Part shown: positions 16,872 to 25,977 of the stretch, piece after piece
Layout of the letters: each line of letters opens with the position of its first letter
Position numbering within the stretch: position 1 is the stretch's first letter
DNA from: Lachnospiraceae bacterium UBA3804
GTDB taxonomy: Bacteria; Bacillota; Clostridia; Lachnospirales; Lachnospiraceae
Direction: 5' to 3'
Assembly (NCBI GenBank): GCA_002368665.1
Contig: DFEK01000011.1
Span: 132,881 to 196,880 of the forward strand
Length of the DNA: 64,000 nt
Made by a program: the position numbers and the translations under genes
Notes under the pieces: generated by a model
The model's input: the letters and a program-made list of their open reading frames with translations, nothing else
What the model was told of the DNA's origin: nothing
The model's database searches: none

Positions 16872-18068
16872 CTAATAATGTGGTCTTGTCGATGGCATAA
16901 TCATCCTTTTGACCTTCACTGCCCATTCCATCATGGATGCTTTGACACTCCGTTTAATGTTCGAACTAATGACAAAGCGTAACCTTGATGCGGTCATTAA
17001 TCCGCTCTCGACAAAAACCTTTTCGAATTCTTCATGTTTTTCTGGTGCAGGAATCGCTCTTGTAATTGCTCCATTACCGGTGGCATTTCTTCTCGGAATC
17101 TCAATAATATAAAAGCCTACACTTTCCAATCCTGTAAGAAGCTGTTCACCTTTTTCGTTATGAACCAAGGCAGAAGAAACACCGTGTTCATTGTACCCTT
17201 TCATTCCTTTTTCGACATAATGGTAATCACCAATCATGAGATCACCAGCCAGATGATTTCCCTTTATCTTGCAGGTATAGCATGAGGGCCTCTTCAAATA
17301 TCTGAAAGCAGCTCCATATGCAGACTTATGAAATTCTTCATAATGCTCTGTACCGTTCTCATATTTTGCGTGTATGAAAAACGGTTTCCAAGCGCCATTC
17401 TTTTTTGCTCTCGTAGAAAAAAAGGTTACTTTCCCTTTCTTCTCAAGTTCGGTAATGAATTGCCTGTGCACTTTTGGGGATGTAGGTCCATGGCATATCA
17501 ACTCTAACAGGTATAGAGCAGATTGATATTTCGTAGGTACGGAACTCTTAACCGCAAGTACATCACATGGCAGTCCAATAAAGAGAACCTTGAACCCCCC
17601 ACGTAAATCTTCAATTATTTTTTTATAAATGTCATTCTTTATAGACTGGGAATATTTTGAAGTCTTGAACTTCTCTAAGTCTAAAATGTCTGTAGCCCTT
17701 CTATACTCGATTGTATTCCAGTCATCTGAATAAGCACATCCATATACAATTCCGTGAGTCTGTATGAACTTCTTGGAAATGGCTGTGGCAAGCCCCCCAG
17801 ACGCGCAAGAAATAAGCTCATTACTATTCTTCAAGTATCCCGCATAAAAGGACTTGAATTCAGATTCTATCGAGAACAGATTCTTCTCAGGACAAACTTG
17901 TAAGCACCTTTTGCAATCAATACATCCTTCTTGGTTCATAATTCGAGGGTACAGGAACCCGGATGCATCTTCTTGCATAGTCAAAACTGTCCTTGGGCAA
18001 ATGTCTACACACGCACCGCACCCACAGCATTCAGATGTATTTTTAAATAAATCCTCTTGCAATATCAT
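16872..18068 (-). CDS. FrhB-like Fe-S protein of polysaccharide locus
   Basis: About 398 residues. Two ferredoxin-type clusters at the N-terminus, CCGCGACVDICP and CIDCKRCLQVCP, are followed by a coenzyme F420 hydrogenase/dehydrogenase beta-subunit-like region (ASGGLATAISKKF, FIGLPCDVLAVKS, ELICHGPTSPKVH, RPSCYTCKIKGNHLAGDLMIGDY). Such proteins are regularly found next to polysaccharide pyruvyl transferases, and the redox substrate is not known. The start at 18068 shares the A of the preceding TAA in a TAATG junction, with AGGTGA well placed; this is preferred to the ATG at 18074. Confidence 0.82.
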   Translation of the reverse strand: MILQEDLFKNTSECCGCGACVDICPRTVLTMQEDASGFLYPRIMNQEGCIDCKRCLQVCPEKNLFSIESEFKSFYAGYLKNSNELISCASGGLATAISKKFIQTHGIVYGCAYSDDWNTIEYRRATDILDLEKFKTSKYSQSIKNDIYKKIIEDLRGGFKVLFIGLPCDVLAVKSSVPTKYQSALYLLELICHGPTSPKVHRQFITELEKKGKVTFFSTRAKKNGAWKPFFIHAKYENGTEHYEEFHKSAYGAAFRYLKRPSCYTCKIKGNHLAGDLMIGDYHYVEKGMKGYNEHGVSSALVHNEKGEQLLTGLESVGFYIIEIPRRNATGNGAITRAIPAPEKHEEFEKVFVESGLMTASRLRFVISSNIKRSVKASMMEWAVKVKRMIMPSTRPHY

Positions 18069-19234
18069 TAACATTCACCTAAAGCATTTATCAAAAATGA
18101 AACTGAATGATTTCTCTTATCGTCTACCAATTTGTTAACATATTCGTAATTGATATCTGTCAAAGAGAACTCGTCTACAGTAGCATCATTCAAAACGAGC
18201 CTATTCTGAAGTCCCCACATATTGAGGATATTATCTATTCGAGAATTACGAGAATTCTTGCTTCCTACTATTGTTCTGTAAAAAACGTAGAATTGCTTAT
18301 TGTTAATTACTGAAAACGCCACTCCATGGAAAGAGTCAGTAAGGACATACTTTGCGTTTCGTATAAGATTAATAAAGTCATTTGGGCCCCTGCCAGTGAT
18401 GATTTCATCTGCATAACTTAGATCAATATCCGATACACTTTCTGTACTAAGAATAGACACGAGTTTCATTCCTCGTTTATCAGCAAACTTCCTAGCCAAT
18501 GTTTTATGCTCCTTTGTTGCTCCTAGAAAATAACAAAGAATATAATCACCAGCTACAATTTGCTCCTCTGGTATAAGCTCTTTCCATTCATTGCCTGTAA
18601 ACAAATAAGTCGGATCTACTACAACTTCAACCGGAATATTGCAAATATCCTGAATTATTCTTTTTCCCTGTTCTTCTCTTACGCTTAGATGATTGATTCT
18701 TTTCCAGAATTGTGCTGCGCTACTTCTGCAATAATAAGGATATGAGGAAACTCCTAAACTAGTCGCGTATGAAATTTTATTAATAGAGTCCGGAACGAAT
18801 CTTAAAGTCGTGAAATTACCAAAGGCTGCATCAGGTGGCCAGATTTGGTCACTTCCGATTAGCACGCCATCATATTCTTTTCCCGCTGCTTCAAGAGCCT
18901 CAATCCCTTTAATGACCCTACGGTTAGTTAGACTGGTTTCTATAAACTTATTAGAAACCGTCTTTCTCTCTGAAATATTGTTTTTGTGCACTTCATCTAA
19001 GTATTCCGTTTTCTTCTGCTTATTCTTCTTTATTTTCTTTAAGAATTCGTCCGCAGCATAAACAGGGAGCCAAGGGGTAAATCGGATATGCTTATAACTT
19101 GTCCTTGTGTACTCAAGAATCTCTGTCTTAAAGCCTTGCCTCTCGATAAACTGCTGGGTTGCATATGCCTGTAAAAGCATTCCATAATTTACACCACGAT
19201 AAGCAAGAATCAGGCCAAGTTTCTTTTGTTCCAT
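18068..19234 (-). CDS. Polysaccharide pyruvyl transferase family protein
   Basis: 388 residues. The N-terminus LGLILAYRGVNYGMLLQAYATQQFI, then YDGVLIGSDQIWPP, KISYATSLGVSSYP, LTDSFHGVAFSVIN near the C-terminus are the family signature. Members add ketal pyruvate from phosphoenolpyruvate to sugars in surface polymers; some close homologues may transfer other groups. The start at 19234 is favoured over 19255 since AAAGAGG precedes it and 19255 falls inside the upstream gene. It is coupled to the FrhB-like gene by a TAATG overlap. Confidence 0.83.
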   Translation of the reverse strand: MEQKKLGLILAYRGVNYGMLLQAYATQQFIERQGFKTEILEYTRTSYKHIRFTPWLPVYAADEFLKKIKKNKQKKTEYLDEVHKNNISERKTVSNKFIETSLTNRRVIKGIEALEAAGKEYDGVLIGSDQIWPPDAAFGNFTTLRFVPDSINKISYATSLGVSSYPYYCRSSAAQFWKRINHLSVREEQGKRIIQDICNIPVEVVVDPTYLFTGNEWKELIPEEQIVAGDYILCYFLGATKEHKTLARKFADKRGMKLVSILSTESVSDIDLSYADEIITGRGPNDFINLIRNAKYVLTDSFHGVAFSVINNKQFYVFYRTIVGSKNSRNSRIDNILNMWGLQNRLVLNDATVDEFSLTDINYEYVNKLVDDKRNHSVSFLINALGEC

Positions 19235-19238
19235 TAAA

Positions 19239-19781
19239 TTATACCTCTTTACCATTTCTGTATTTTACTATTCTTCCAGGGTTTCCTACTACAATCGCAT
19301 AGTCTGGGACATCCTTTGATACAACAGTACCCCCACCAATAACTACACCATTACCGATATGCACACCTGGAAGGATCATGACACGACTACCTATCCACAC
19401 ATCGCTACCAATATAAACTGGCTTCTCAGCAGTGTTTCCTTGATACTTTATTGGCCTTGTCAAATCAGAAAAATTGTGATTGACTGTCCAAATCTGACAA
19501 TCGGGACCCATAATGACGTTGTCACCAATATGGCATTCGCCAGAAATTTCAGCTCTAATTCCAATTCCAGAATTACTGCCAATACAAACTTTCGAGGAAA
19601 ACTTACTTCCTTTGCAAATATTTACATTTGATCCACATTTGGCAAGCATCAGTTTACCACAAAAATATCTGAACTTCGTTGACAGTTTCCCAAGAATTTT
19701 AATAGGGCAAACATGAGACGGAAGGTGTCTACCAATTCCGTAAAACAGAATGATACCAATATATTTTTTTATTTTCTTCAT
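19239..19781 (-). CDS. Left-handed beta-helix (hexapeptide) acyltransferase
   Basis: 180 residues. Hexapeptide repeats run from ~60 (VCIGSNSGIGIRAEISGECHIG) to the end, with the maltose-acetyltransferase-like segment IWTVNHNFSD and VYIGSDVWIGSRVMILPGVHIGNGVVIGGGTVVSKDVP, VVGNPGRIVK. It probably O-acetylates a sugar of the polymer using acetyl-CoA. The catalytic histidine of the NHNF motif is present. It overlaps the wzy-like gene by 4 nt. Confidence 0.85.
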   Translation of the reverse strand: MKKIKKYIGIILFYGIGRHLPSHVCPIKILGKLSTKFRYFCGKLMLAKCGSNVNICKGSKFSSKVCIGSNSGIGIRAEISGECHIGDNVIMGPDCQIWTVNHNFSDLTRPIKYQGNTAEKPVYIGSDVWIGSRVMILPGVHIGNGVVIGGGTVVSKDVPDYAIVVGNPGRIVKYRNGKEV

Positions 19782-21037
19782 ATTGCTTCCTCACGCATCA
19801 ACCCATTTTGCAACTTTATTCTATTAAGAACAATGGCTGTTGCAATAAGAGCAAGGCTAAGATAAAAATAGAAATCGTAGATCATTACAACAGCAAAGCC
19901 GGAAACAAACAAGCCGAAAAGATATATTAATACCACTTTATCCAAGTACAATTCACGATTATTTGAATACGCTTCGGGACGATTCTTTATGAGTCTTACC
20001 AATAACTCCTTTACTGGTTTAAAAAAGCTAACAATCATTAGTACAGCACCAATGATGCCTGTACATGAAATCGTTTCGTAAAACAACGAATGTGAATATA
20101 CACCTTGCAGATATGTGATCCCGCCAACACCTACGCCAAAAATAGGGTGGTTTTTAAACTGTTCTAATGCAAATGCTTGATACCGCGCTCTTGCTGCATC
20201 TCCACCTGTCATGGTACCACCCAATCTTTCACCAAGTATTGTACTGTTAAGGATATAGTCTCTTAGTTCGACAAACGCGATAGCACCAGCAATTATTAAG
20301 AACGAATAAGCAATAAGCCTTCTCCGTGAGTTTTTTTGATTGCTATACGGGATAACTCCAAAAATGATATTCAACACAATCATAAAAACCATCACAATAA
20401 ACCCACGACGAGATGCGGATTGTATTTGTATAATAAAAACAAGAAGCAATGATAGCCATATTATTAGCTTTTGAATTTTGTTGTCTGTCTCTCCATACAA
20501 GTAAAACGCACAGAAGACCATCAACACAAAGAAGCATGACATTTCATTTGTATTTAATGACCCTAAACCGATTGCGCCAAGATAGTCTACAATTGTCCCA
20601 TGCAGAAGAACATTAAGTGCCAATAGAACAATCGATAGCCAGGTAATGAACAAGACTTTCCTAAAACTATTGTCTCTTGAGATTCCAAACAAGAAAATAG
20701 ATAATCCTGTCAAGCAGTATTCGATCATTCTAATCCCTGTATCCATACTTGCACTGATGGAGACCCCAAACACGAGGCTAAGCAAAACAGAGACAAAAAC
20801 AAAAGCTATGATCCAAGAATAGTACGTCTTTTTCCCTTTATAAGCTCCGGTAAGTAAGCGCGCAAGGCCAAATAAAATATTGATGGCATTTAAAAACAGC
20901 ATTGCGCTATTAATAGACATTACACAATATTGGAAGAAAAAGGCGTACATCAGCAAGAGGAATATTGAGACTTCCCATAATGATGGTAGTTTCAAATGCC
21001 TAATGTCGACCTTCTTCCTATTACCTTCATAGGTCAT
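19778..21037 (-). CDS. wzy: Wzy/O-antigen-ligase-type polymerase
   Basis: 419 residues with ~11 hydrophobic segments. A periplasmic-type loop region (ERLGGTMTGGDAARARYQAFALEQFKNHPIFGVGVGG) holds the RxxxxxxxxxxxxxPxxGxG pattern seen in Wzy_C/WaaL polymerases and ligases. It would polymerise repeat units at the outer face of the membrane. The 4-nt overlap with the next gene suggests coupling. Confidence 0.83.
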   Translation of the reverse strand: MTYEGNRKKVDIRHLKLPSLWEVSIFLLLMYAFFFQYCVMSINSAMLFLNAINILFGLARLLTGAYKGKKTYYSWIIAFVFVSVLLSLVFGVSISASMDTGIRMIEYCLTGLSIFLFGISRDNSFRKVLFITWLSIVLLALNVLLHGTIVDYLGAIGLGSLNTNEMSCFFVLMVFCAFYLYGETDNKIQKLIIWLSLLLVFIIQIQSASRRGFIVMVFMIVLNIIFGVIPYSNQKNSRRRLIAYSFLIIAGAIAFVELRDYILNSTILGERLGGTMTGGDAARARYQAFALEQFKNHPIFGVGVGGITYLQGVYSHSLFYETISCTGIIGAVLMIVSFFKPVKELLVRLIKNRPEAYSNNRELYLDKVVLIYLFGLFVSGFAVVMIYDFYFYLSLALIATAIVLNRIKLQNGLMREEAI

Positions 21038-21040
21038 TGA

Positions 21041-21634
21041 TTAGTTACTCCTTGAATTATGATCCTTTGCGTAAACTTCAGTGGCTCTAATCAAATGCAA
21101 ACTGGAATCTTTATCACTTATCTTTTTCGCTGGAATGCCACCTACTGTAATCCCTGAGTCTTCAATATTCCCTGTAACAACAGCATTAGCTCCAATTACT
21201 ACATTGTCGGAAATGTGACCACCTCCGATTATTTTTGCACCTGGCCCTATATACACATTGTTACCAATCCGTTTTGCGTCAGGCTTCCCTCCACTTGCAC
21301 CTATATTAACACCTGCATGTATTTTACAGTTTTCGCCGATACAAGCATTGCCAGAAATCACTATTGTTCCATAATGAGGCAAACACAAACCTGGGCCTAT
21401 CCTGTTGATCGGAATAGTAAATCCGCACTTTTCAGAAATGTGTTTAAACCTCACATGCCAGAATAACTCTGGCAATCTGCTAAATGCGGTTGTTTGGTTG
21501 TGCCAATACTCATAATAACGGAGACAGTGCAAGAACCAATAGGTAATATCCCAAGGCTTTGCACTCTTCTTTTTATTCATGGAAATACGATCGCATTCAA
21601 GATAGTATCGTAAGTCCTCTTTGGTCTTAATCAT
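21041..21634 (-). CDS. Serine-acetyltransferase-like hexapeptide protein
   Basis: 197 residues. Residues ~55-185 are a CysE/LbetaH domain: GFTIPINRIGPGLCLPHYGTIVI, IGENCKIHAGVNIG, KRIGNNVYIGPGAKIIGG, VIGANAVVTGNI, GGIPAKKI. In capsule loci such proteins are usually sugar O-acetyltransferases and not cysteine-biosynthetic enzymes. The histidine in HAGVNIG fits the catalytic position. It overlaps the GT4 gene by 4 nt. Confidence 0.8.
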   Translation of the reverse strand: MIKTKEDLRYYLECDRISMNKKKSAKPWDITYWFLHCLRYYEYWHNQTTAFSRLPELFWHVRFKHISEKCGFTIPINRIGPGLCLPHYGTIVISGNACIGENCKIHAGVNIGASGGKPDAKRIGNNVYIGPGAKIIGGGHISDNVVIGANAVVTGNIEDSGITVGGIPAKKISDKDSSLHLIRATEVYAKDHNSRSN

Positions 21635-22791
21635 AGCTTTCCATGTTCCTTTATAAAGCTCAAGATTCTATTTGCTCTCTGACCTATTTCAAATTCCTGA
21701 GCTTTTTCAAGAGATTTCAAGCTCAATTTTTCGCAGAGCTGAGGAGAATCCATTAAAAACTCTATTGCGTTTTTTATCTCATCAACCGATGTTGGGTCAA
21801 TTCGAAGTGAATTTGACTCATCCAAAGCATCATCATTAAATGGAAGGCTCGATGAAATGATAGGGCATCCACACGCCATGGCTTCGACAATGGCATTGCA
21901 TGATCCTTCACTCAAAGTAGGAAGGCAAAAAACATCTATTGCATTCAGAAAGTCACTTACAATCTCATGTTCAAGTGCTTTACAGAACACAACTTTTTCA
22001 CCCGTGGGAGGATTATCCCCTCTACCGGCAAAGGCACCGTATGCTCCGTCAATCTGGTTAATAGCTTCAAGAAGCCGCTTATCTCCTTTGCGCTCAATGA
22101 ATCCTCCAACAAATCCAACAATAAACTTGTCCTGTGGTAAACCAAGTTTATTTCTGCACTCGCTCTTATTCTTCTTATAGAATAGTTTCAGATCTGTTGA
22201 GTTCGGAGCCGTGATAATTGGCACGCCCTTAACAATTCCAAGATCATTAAGTTCCTTAGTATTCTTGCTGGACACAGAGATAATACCCGTAAGTCCAGTA
22301 AGCTGCTCTTCTTGTGGGTATCCGTATGTCTGCCTCACCTGAGTCTCAAAATCACATTCTCCATAGGCTATAAAAGAAGGAATACCCAAATACTTACCTA
22401 CGCGAATCGCAGCTAACCCTCCATATAGAAAAAAATGACCATATACAAAGTCAAACTTTTTATTGATTTTTCTGACAGTTTTCATGATACTGTCTTCAAA
22501 CCATTTTTCTGACAATTTCTCGGTATTAAAACTACCAATTTGCTTTGAAGATGCTGAAATATACCAAGGATAGTATACTGTTACTTCAGCGCCATTTGCC
22601 GTCCTGTGAATTGTTTTATAATCTATATTCTTGATACTTAAACCATACTTTGTCAAAGGGACTGGTGAAACAACAGTGCAATCAACGCCCATATCGGCCA
22701 TTGCAAAAATCAAATTCTGGAAGAATACATTCCTATATGGACTCACGGCATTTGGATACATGCCGACAAAAAGGGCATTGATAGTCTTCAT
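21631..22791 (-). CDS. GT4-type glycosyltransferase
   Basis: 386 residues, GT-B fold. PYRNVFFQNLIFAMADMG at the N-terminus and FVGGFIERKGDKRLLEAI, VDVF(C)LPTLSEGSCNAIVEAMACGCPII with the E-x7-E motif in the C-terminal domain are typical of family GT4. It would add a sugar from a nucleotide donor to the lipid-linked intermediate. Overlaps of 4 nt at both ends place it in the operon. Confidence 0.88.
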   Translation of the reverse strand: MKTINALFVGMYPNAVSPYRNVFFQNLIFAMADMGVDCTVVSPVPLTKYGLSIKNIDYKTIHRTANGAEVTVYYPWYISASSKQIGSFNTEKLSEKWFEDSIMKTVRKINKKFDFVYGHFFLYGGLAAIRVGKYLGIPSFIAYGECDFETQVRQTYGYPQEEQLTGLTGIISVSSKNTKELNDLGIVKGVPIITAPNSTDLKLFYKKNKSECRNKLGLPQDKFIVGFVGGFIERKGDKRLLEAINQIDGAYGAFAGRGDNPPTGEKVVFCKALEHEIVSDFLNAIDVFCLPTLSEGSCNAIVEAMACGCPIISSSLPFNDDALDESNSLRIDPTSVDEIKNAIEFLMDSPQLCEKLSLKSLEKAQEFEIGQRANRILSFIKEHGKL

Positions 22792-23867
22792 TTTTTCAAC
22801 CTTCCAAATTTATTAGCAAAATCATCAATCCTCTGAATGTAATCATCATCTTCGGATATGATTGCCTTCAATGCGTTTTCACAGTTCAAATTAAATGCAT
22901 CGGTATCTAACCCTGTATAATATTGATATAGTTTATCCGGCAAATCTGAAGTTGGCTCAACTCCTAACCCAACTTCCAGGCGCCGAGCTTCACCCGCTTT
23001 ATACCCACCATCTTCAACAATCTGGGGAATATGGTACACAAGGCCGTCGTAGAAGCGATTTGAAATAGCGTATCTCAATTCATCTCCATCTCTGCCACCA
23101 TAACAATTATTCAAGAGCGCTGCATTCTCAAGTAACTTCGCCTTGTCTCGGTTATCATATGCTCCGGTGAAGCTCACATTGGTGATGCCATTTTCTATGC
23201 AATACTTTTTATACTGCTCTAGATCTGTTCCTGCCCCGTGATAGACCAGGATAAAGCGTGGATCATTTTTAAATACATCAAGATAATTCTTTTGATAGTC
23301 GAAAAATCTTACTGTACCGTTCCAAACAATTTGGTATGGCTCACTCTTTCTAGCAAATCTAAATGGTTCAACCATGTCGTTTCGATTAAAATTGTGGGCT
23401 ATAATGTACTCATGTTCAGGAAGGAAAGCTCTAAAGCCTTTCGATGATATTGCAGTGAAATAACTATTCGCTATAATGCGTGATTCAAGTTTTTTGAAGA
23501 TGCTAATATTCTCATAACTATAATCTCGAATATCAAATACATAGCGTCCTCTATACGCCTTTGCAACATCCCACAATAGCACTGCGCTTAGTGTTGATAA
23601 AAAGATAATACCATTCGGTTTAATCTCTTTCAGTTGCTTCTTAACCCAATTACGAAACCCCAAGAAATCAATCAGCTTTTTTGCCTTTCCCAAATCCTCC
23701 GCTGATGGGCTATCATAATAACGATAGTTTTCTTTTATATTCAGCTTAAGTCCTGCTCGATTCCAAAAAAGGACCTTATATTCTGACTGCGCAACATCTA
23801 ATCTATCAGTATATCTAGAAAGATAAGGGCAATAACGTATATCTCCGCAAAAAATAATACTTATCAT
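22788..23867 (-). CDS. Putative GT-B glycosyltransferase
   Basis: 359 residues. It has GT-B character: a Rossmann-like N-terminal half (NGIIFLSTLSAVLLWDVAKAYRGRYVFDIRDYSYENISIF) and a C-terminal half with PYQIVWNGTVRFFDYQKNYLDVF and ILVYHGAGTDLEQYKKYCIENGITNVSFTGAY. I cannot assign a family number. Position between GT4 and ATP-grasp genes supports a role in building the repeat unit. Confidence 0.7.
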   Translation of the reverse strand: MISIIFCGDIRYCPYLSRYTDRLDVAQSEYKVLFWNRAGLKLNIKENYRYYDSPSAEDLGKAKKLIDFLGFRNWVKKQLKEIKPNGIIFLSTLSAVLLWDVAKAYRGRYVFDIRDYSYENISIFKKLESRIIANSYFTAISSKGFRAFLPEHEYIIAHNFNRNDMVEPFRFARKSEPYQIVWNGTVRFFDYQKNYLDVFKNDPRFILVYHGAGTDLEQYKKYCIENGITNVSFTGAYDNRDKAKLLENAALLNNCYGGRDGDELRYAISNRFYDGLVYHIPQIVEDGGYKAGEARRLEVGLGVEPTSDLPDKLYQYYTGLDTDAFNLNCENALKAIISEDDDYIQRIDDFANKFGRLKK

Positions 23868-23878
23868 AGGTATTTCCT

Positions 23879-24778
23879 CTATTTCTTTTGTGAAATAAGT
23901 CTGCTTATGTCAAGCTGCTGCCCCCACTCAAGATCATACTTATCAGGATTAAATGGCATCATCCCTGCACTTGGTGTAAATGTCAGTTCAGCAAAGTAGT
24001 ATGTATTGTTTGCCAAGAAAAAGTCCACCCTAACAAAAGGGAAATCTTGACAAAGAATAACTGCATCCTTTTTCATTTCATCAAAGAACGGCGGTAACTC
24101 ATCAATATCCATTGGTGCGTAGTCGTCTCTGATTAAGGGCATCTTTTTTCCGTCGAGATAGAAGAATCCGATGTGTGCCTGCCTATCGTGCACTAAGTCG
24201 CTTGATACATAAATGTATTTGGGCTCTCCATTAAAGCAGAAGAACTTATAATCAATAATCATTTCCCCAAGATATTCTTCGCAAGTAATCATATGGGGTT
24301 TGATTTGTGAGTAATGAAGCTCAATGTTATAAGCGCCAAAGTCCTCTTTCATCCATTTGTTTAGTTGTTTAATTGCCGCCTCTTTGTCAAACGATTTTTT
24401 ATCTGGGCAAAGAATATTATATGCACAGCCATGATTACACTTCAAAACAAACTTTTCAGGAAGCTTATCCCAGTCAATGTCTTCAGCTCGTTCCCATGCG
24501 CCAATCAAGGGGACTAAGGTTTTTCCTAACCCTTTTTTTTGTATATAGCTCCTGACAGCATATTTATCTGCACCTTGGATGACTAAAGGATTCTTCGGAT
24601 AATCATGAATTTTAAGCCATTGAATTTTTTCGTTAAAAGTCTGAGGGTTTTTTAAGTCGATTTTCTTCTTTAATATCACGCGCGAATATAACTTTGCCAT
24701 TGTTTCATCAGGCAGAATATGATGAGCTATTATCTGTCCTCTTCTCCTGATTTTGTACAGTAAAGAATCTCTTTCCAT
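23879..24778 (-). CDS. TupA-like ATP-grasp protein
   Basis: 299 residues. KNPQTFNEKIQWLKIHDYPKNPLVIQGADKYAVRSYI and LPEKFVLKCNHGCAYNILCPD, then YKFFCFNGEPKYIYVSSD and DFPFVRVDFFLANNTYYFAELTFTPSAGMMPF match the TupA-like ATP-grasp family often annotated as glycosyltransferase. ATP-grasp enzymes form amide or ester bonds through an acyl phosphate, so a role in linking an amino acid to a polymer sugar is possible. It lies 15 nt after the alanine racemase gene, consistent with D-alanine or another amino acid as substrate. This link is inferred. Confidence 0.8.
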   Translation of the reverse strand: MERDSLLYKIRRRGQIIAHHILPDETMAKLYSRVILKKKIDLKNPQTFNEKIQWLKIHDYPKNPLVIQGADKYAVRSYIQKKGLGKTLVPLIGAWERAEDIDWDKLPEKFVLKCNHGCAYNILCPDKKSFDKEAAIKQLNKWMKEDFGAYNIELHYSQIKPHMITCEEYLGEMIIDYKFFCFNGEPKYIYVSSDLVHDRQAHIGFFYLDGKKMPLIRDDYAPMDIDELPPFFDEMKKDAVILCQDFPFVRVDFFLANNTYYFAELTFTPSAGMMPFNPDKYDLEWGQQLDISRLISQKK

Positions 24779-24792
24779 CCTCTTATATCCTC

Positions 24793-25974
24793 TCAGACAA
24801 TATTGTCAACGACAGCTATGATTTGTCCGTCTTTCTTATAAACCCTTGGTACACGTTCCCCGATAGCACATATAATTTCGTAGTTAATGGTATGATTAGC
24901 ATCCGCTACGTGATCAACAGAAGTCTCTCCACGGGTACCATATACCGTAACTTTACTGTTCACTGATGCCTCTGGTATATCACTCACATCAATCATGCAT
25001 TGGTCCATACAGACTCGACCGATGATCGAAGCATATTTCCCTTCGACCTCAACAATCATATGATTAGGATAATTCGATCTCCACAAGCCGTCTGCATAGC
25101 CTATAGGTATTGTGGCTACTCTTATTTCATGATCTGCTTTGAATTCTCTTCCATAGCTTATACAATCACCTGGATGCACATTTTTTATATGATCTATGAT
25201 TGTTCTAAGAGTAAGAACTGGTCGAAGGTCGCCTGGATTGTATAGGGCGCTTGACGGCTGAAGTCCATAAAGAACAATACCCGCTCGAACCATATCCAGA
25301 TGCATTTCGGGATAATCAAATATTCCTGCGCTATTTGCACAGTGTCGGATGTCAAATTCAATGCCCTTGGTTTCTAAATATCTAATGGCACCTATAAACT
25401 TATTAAACTGGCTAAAAGTATATTCTTTTCCGTCATTTCCCTCGTCAGCTGACGCAAAATGAGTAAATATACCTTCTACCTTTAAACCAGGTAGAATACA
25501 CACTTCAAATGCCTTTTGAAGATCATCTTCTGTACATTGGAACCCGATACGACCCATTCCAGAGTCGATCTTAATATGGGTTTTAACGACAACCCCTTGC
25601 TTAACAGCATTCTCTGATAGCGTCATTCCGTATTCATTAGAAAAAATGCATTGAGTAATTTTCTGATCGGCAAGTTGTGAAGCACAACGAGGATCTGTGT
25701 AACCGAGAATAAGAATGGGAAGAAATACTTCTGCATTTCTCAGCTGGATAGCTTCTTCAATATTGGATACCGCAAGGTAGTCAGCACCGAGACTTTCATA
25801 GAGTTTAGAAAGCTGCACTGCCCCATGACCATAGCCATTCGCTTTTACTACACAGCAAAGCTTAGTTTCTGGATTGATTTGCTTGCGGATCACATGGTAA
25901 TTATGCTCCGCCGCATCTAAATCAATATTAGCCCATGTACGTTTTTGAAATGGCTGAAGTTTCAAGACGGTCAC
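24793..25974 (-). CDS. alr: Alanine racemase
   Basis: 393 residues, full length. The PLP lysine is K44 in VVKANGYGHG; the second catalytic tyrosine lies in ISYGREF; HFASADE, DSGMGRIGFQ and RVCMDQCMIDVS are family blocks. It interconverts L- and D-alanine in the cytosol. An alr inside a polysaccharide locus, next to a TupA-like ATP-grasp gene, suggests local D-alanine supply for polymer decoration, or a second copy for wall synthesis. The window does not show whether the genome has another alr. Confidence 0.93.
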   Translation of the reverse strand: MTVLKLQPFQKRTWANIDLDAAEHNYHVIRKQINPETKLCCVVKANGYGHGAVQLSKLYESLGADYLAVSNIEEAIQLRNAEVFLPILILGYTDPRCASQLADQKITQCIFSNEYGMTLSENAVKQGVVVKTHIKIDSGMGRIGFQCTEDDLQKAFEVCILPGLKVEGIFTHFASADEGNDGKEYTFSQFNKFIGAIRYLETKGIEFDIRHCANSAGIFDYPEMHLDMVRAGIVLYGLQPSSALYNPGDLRPVLTLRTIIDHIKNVHPGDCISYGREFKADHEIRVATIPIGYADGLWRSNYPNHMIVEVEGKYASIIGRVCMDQCMIDVSDIPEASVNSKVTVYGTRGETSVDHVADANHTINYEIICAIGERVPRVYKKDGQIIAVVDNIV

Positions 25975-25977
25975 CTC

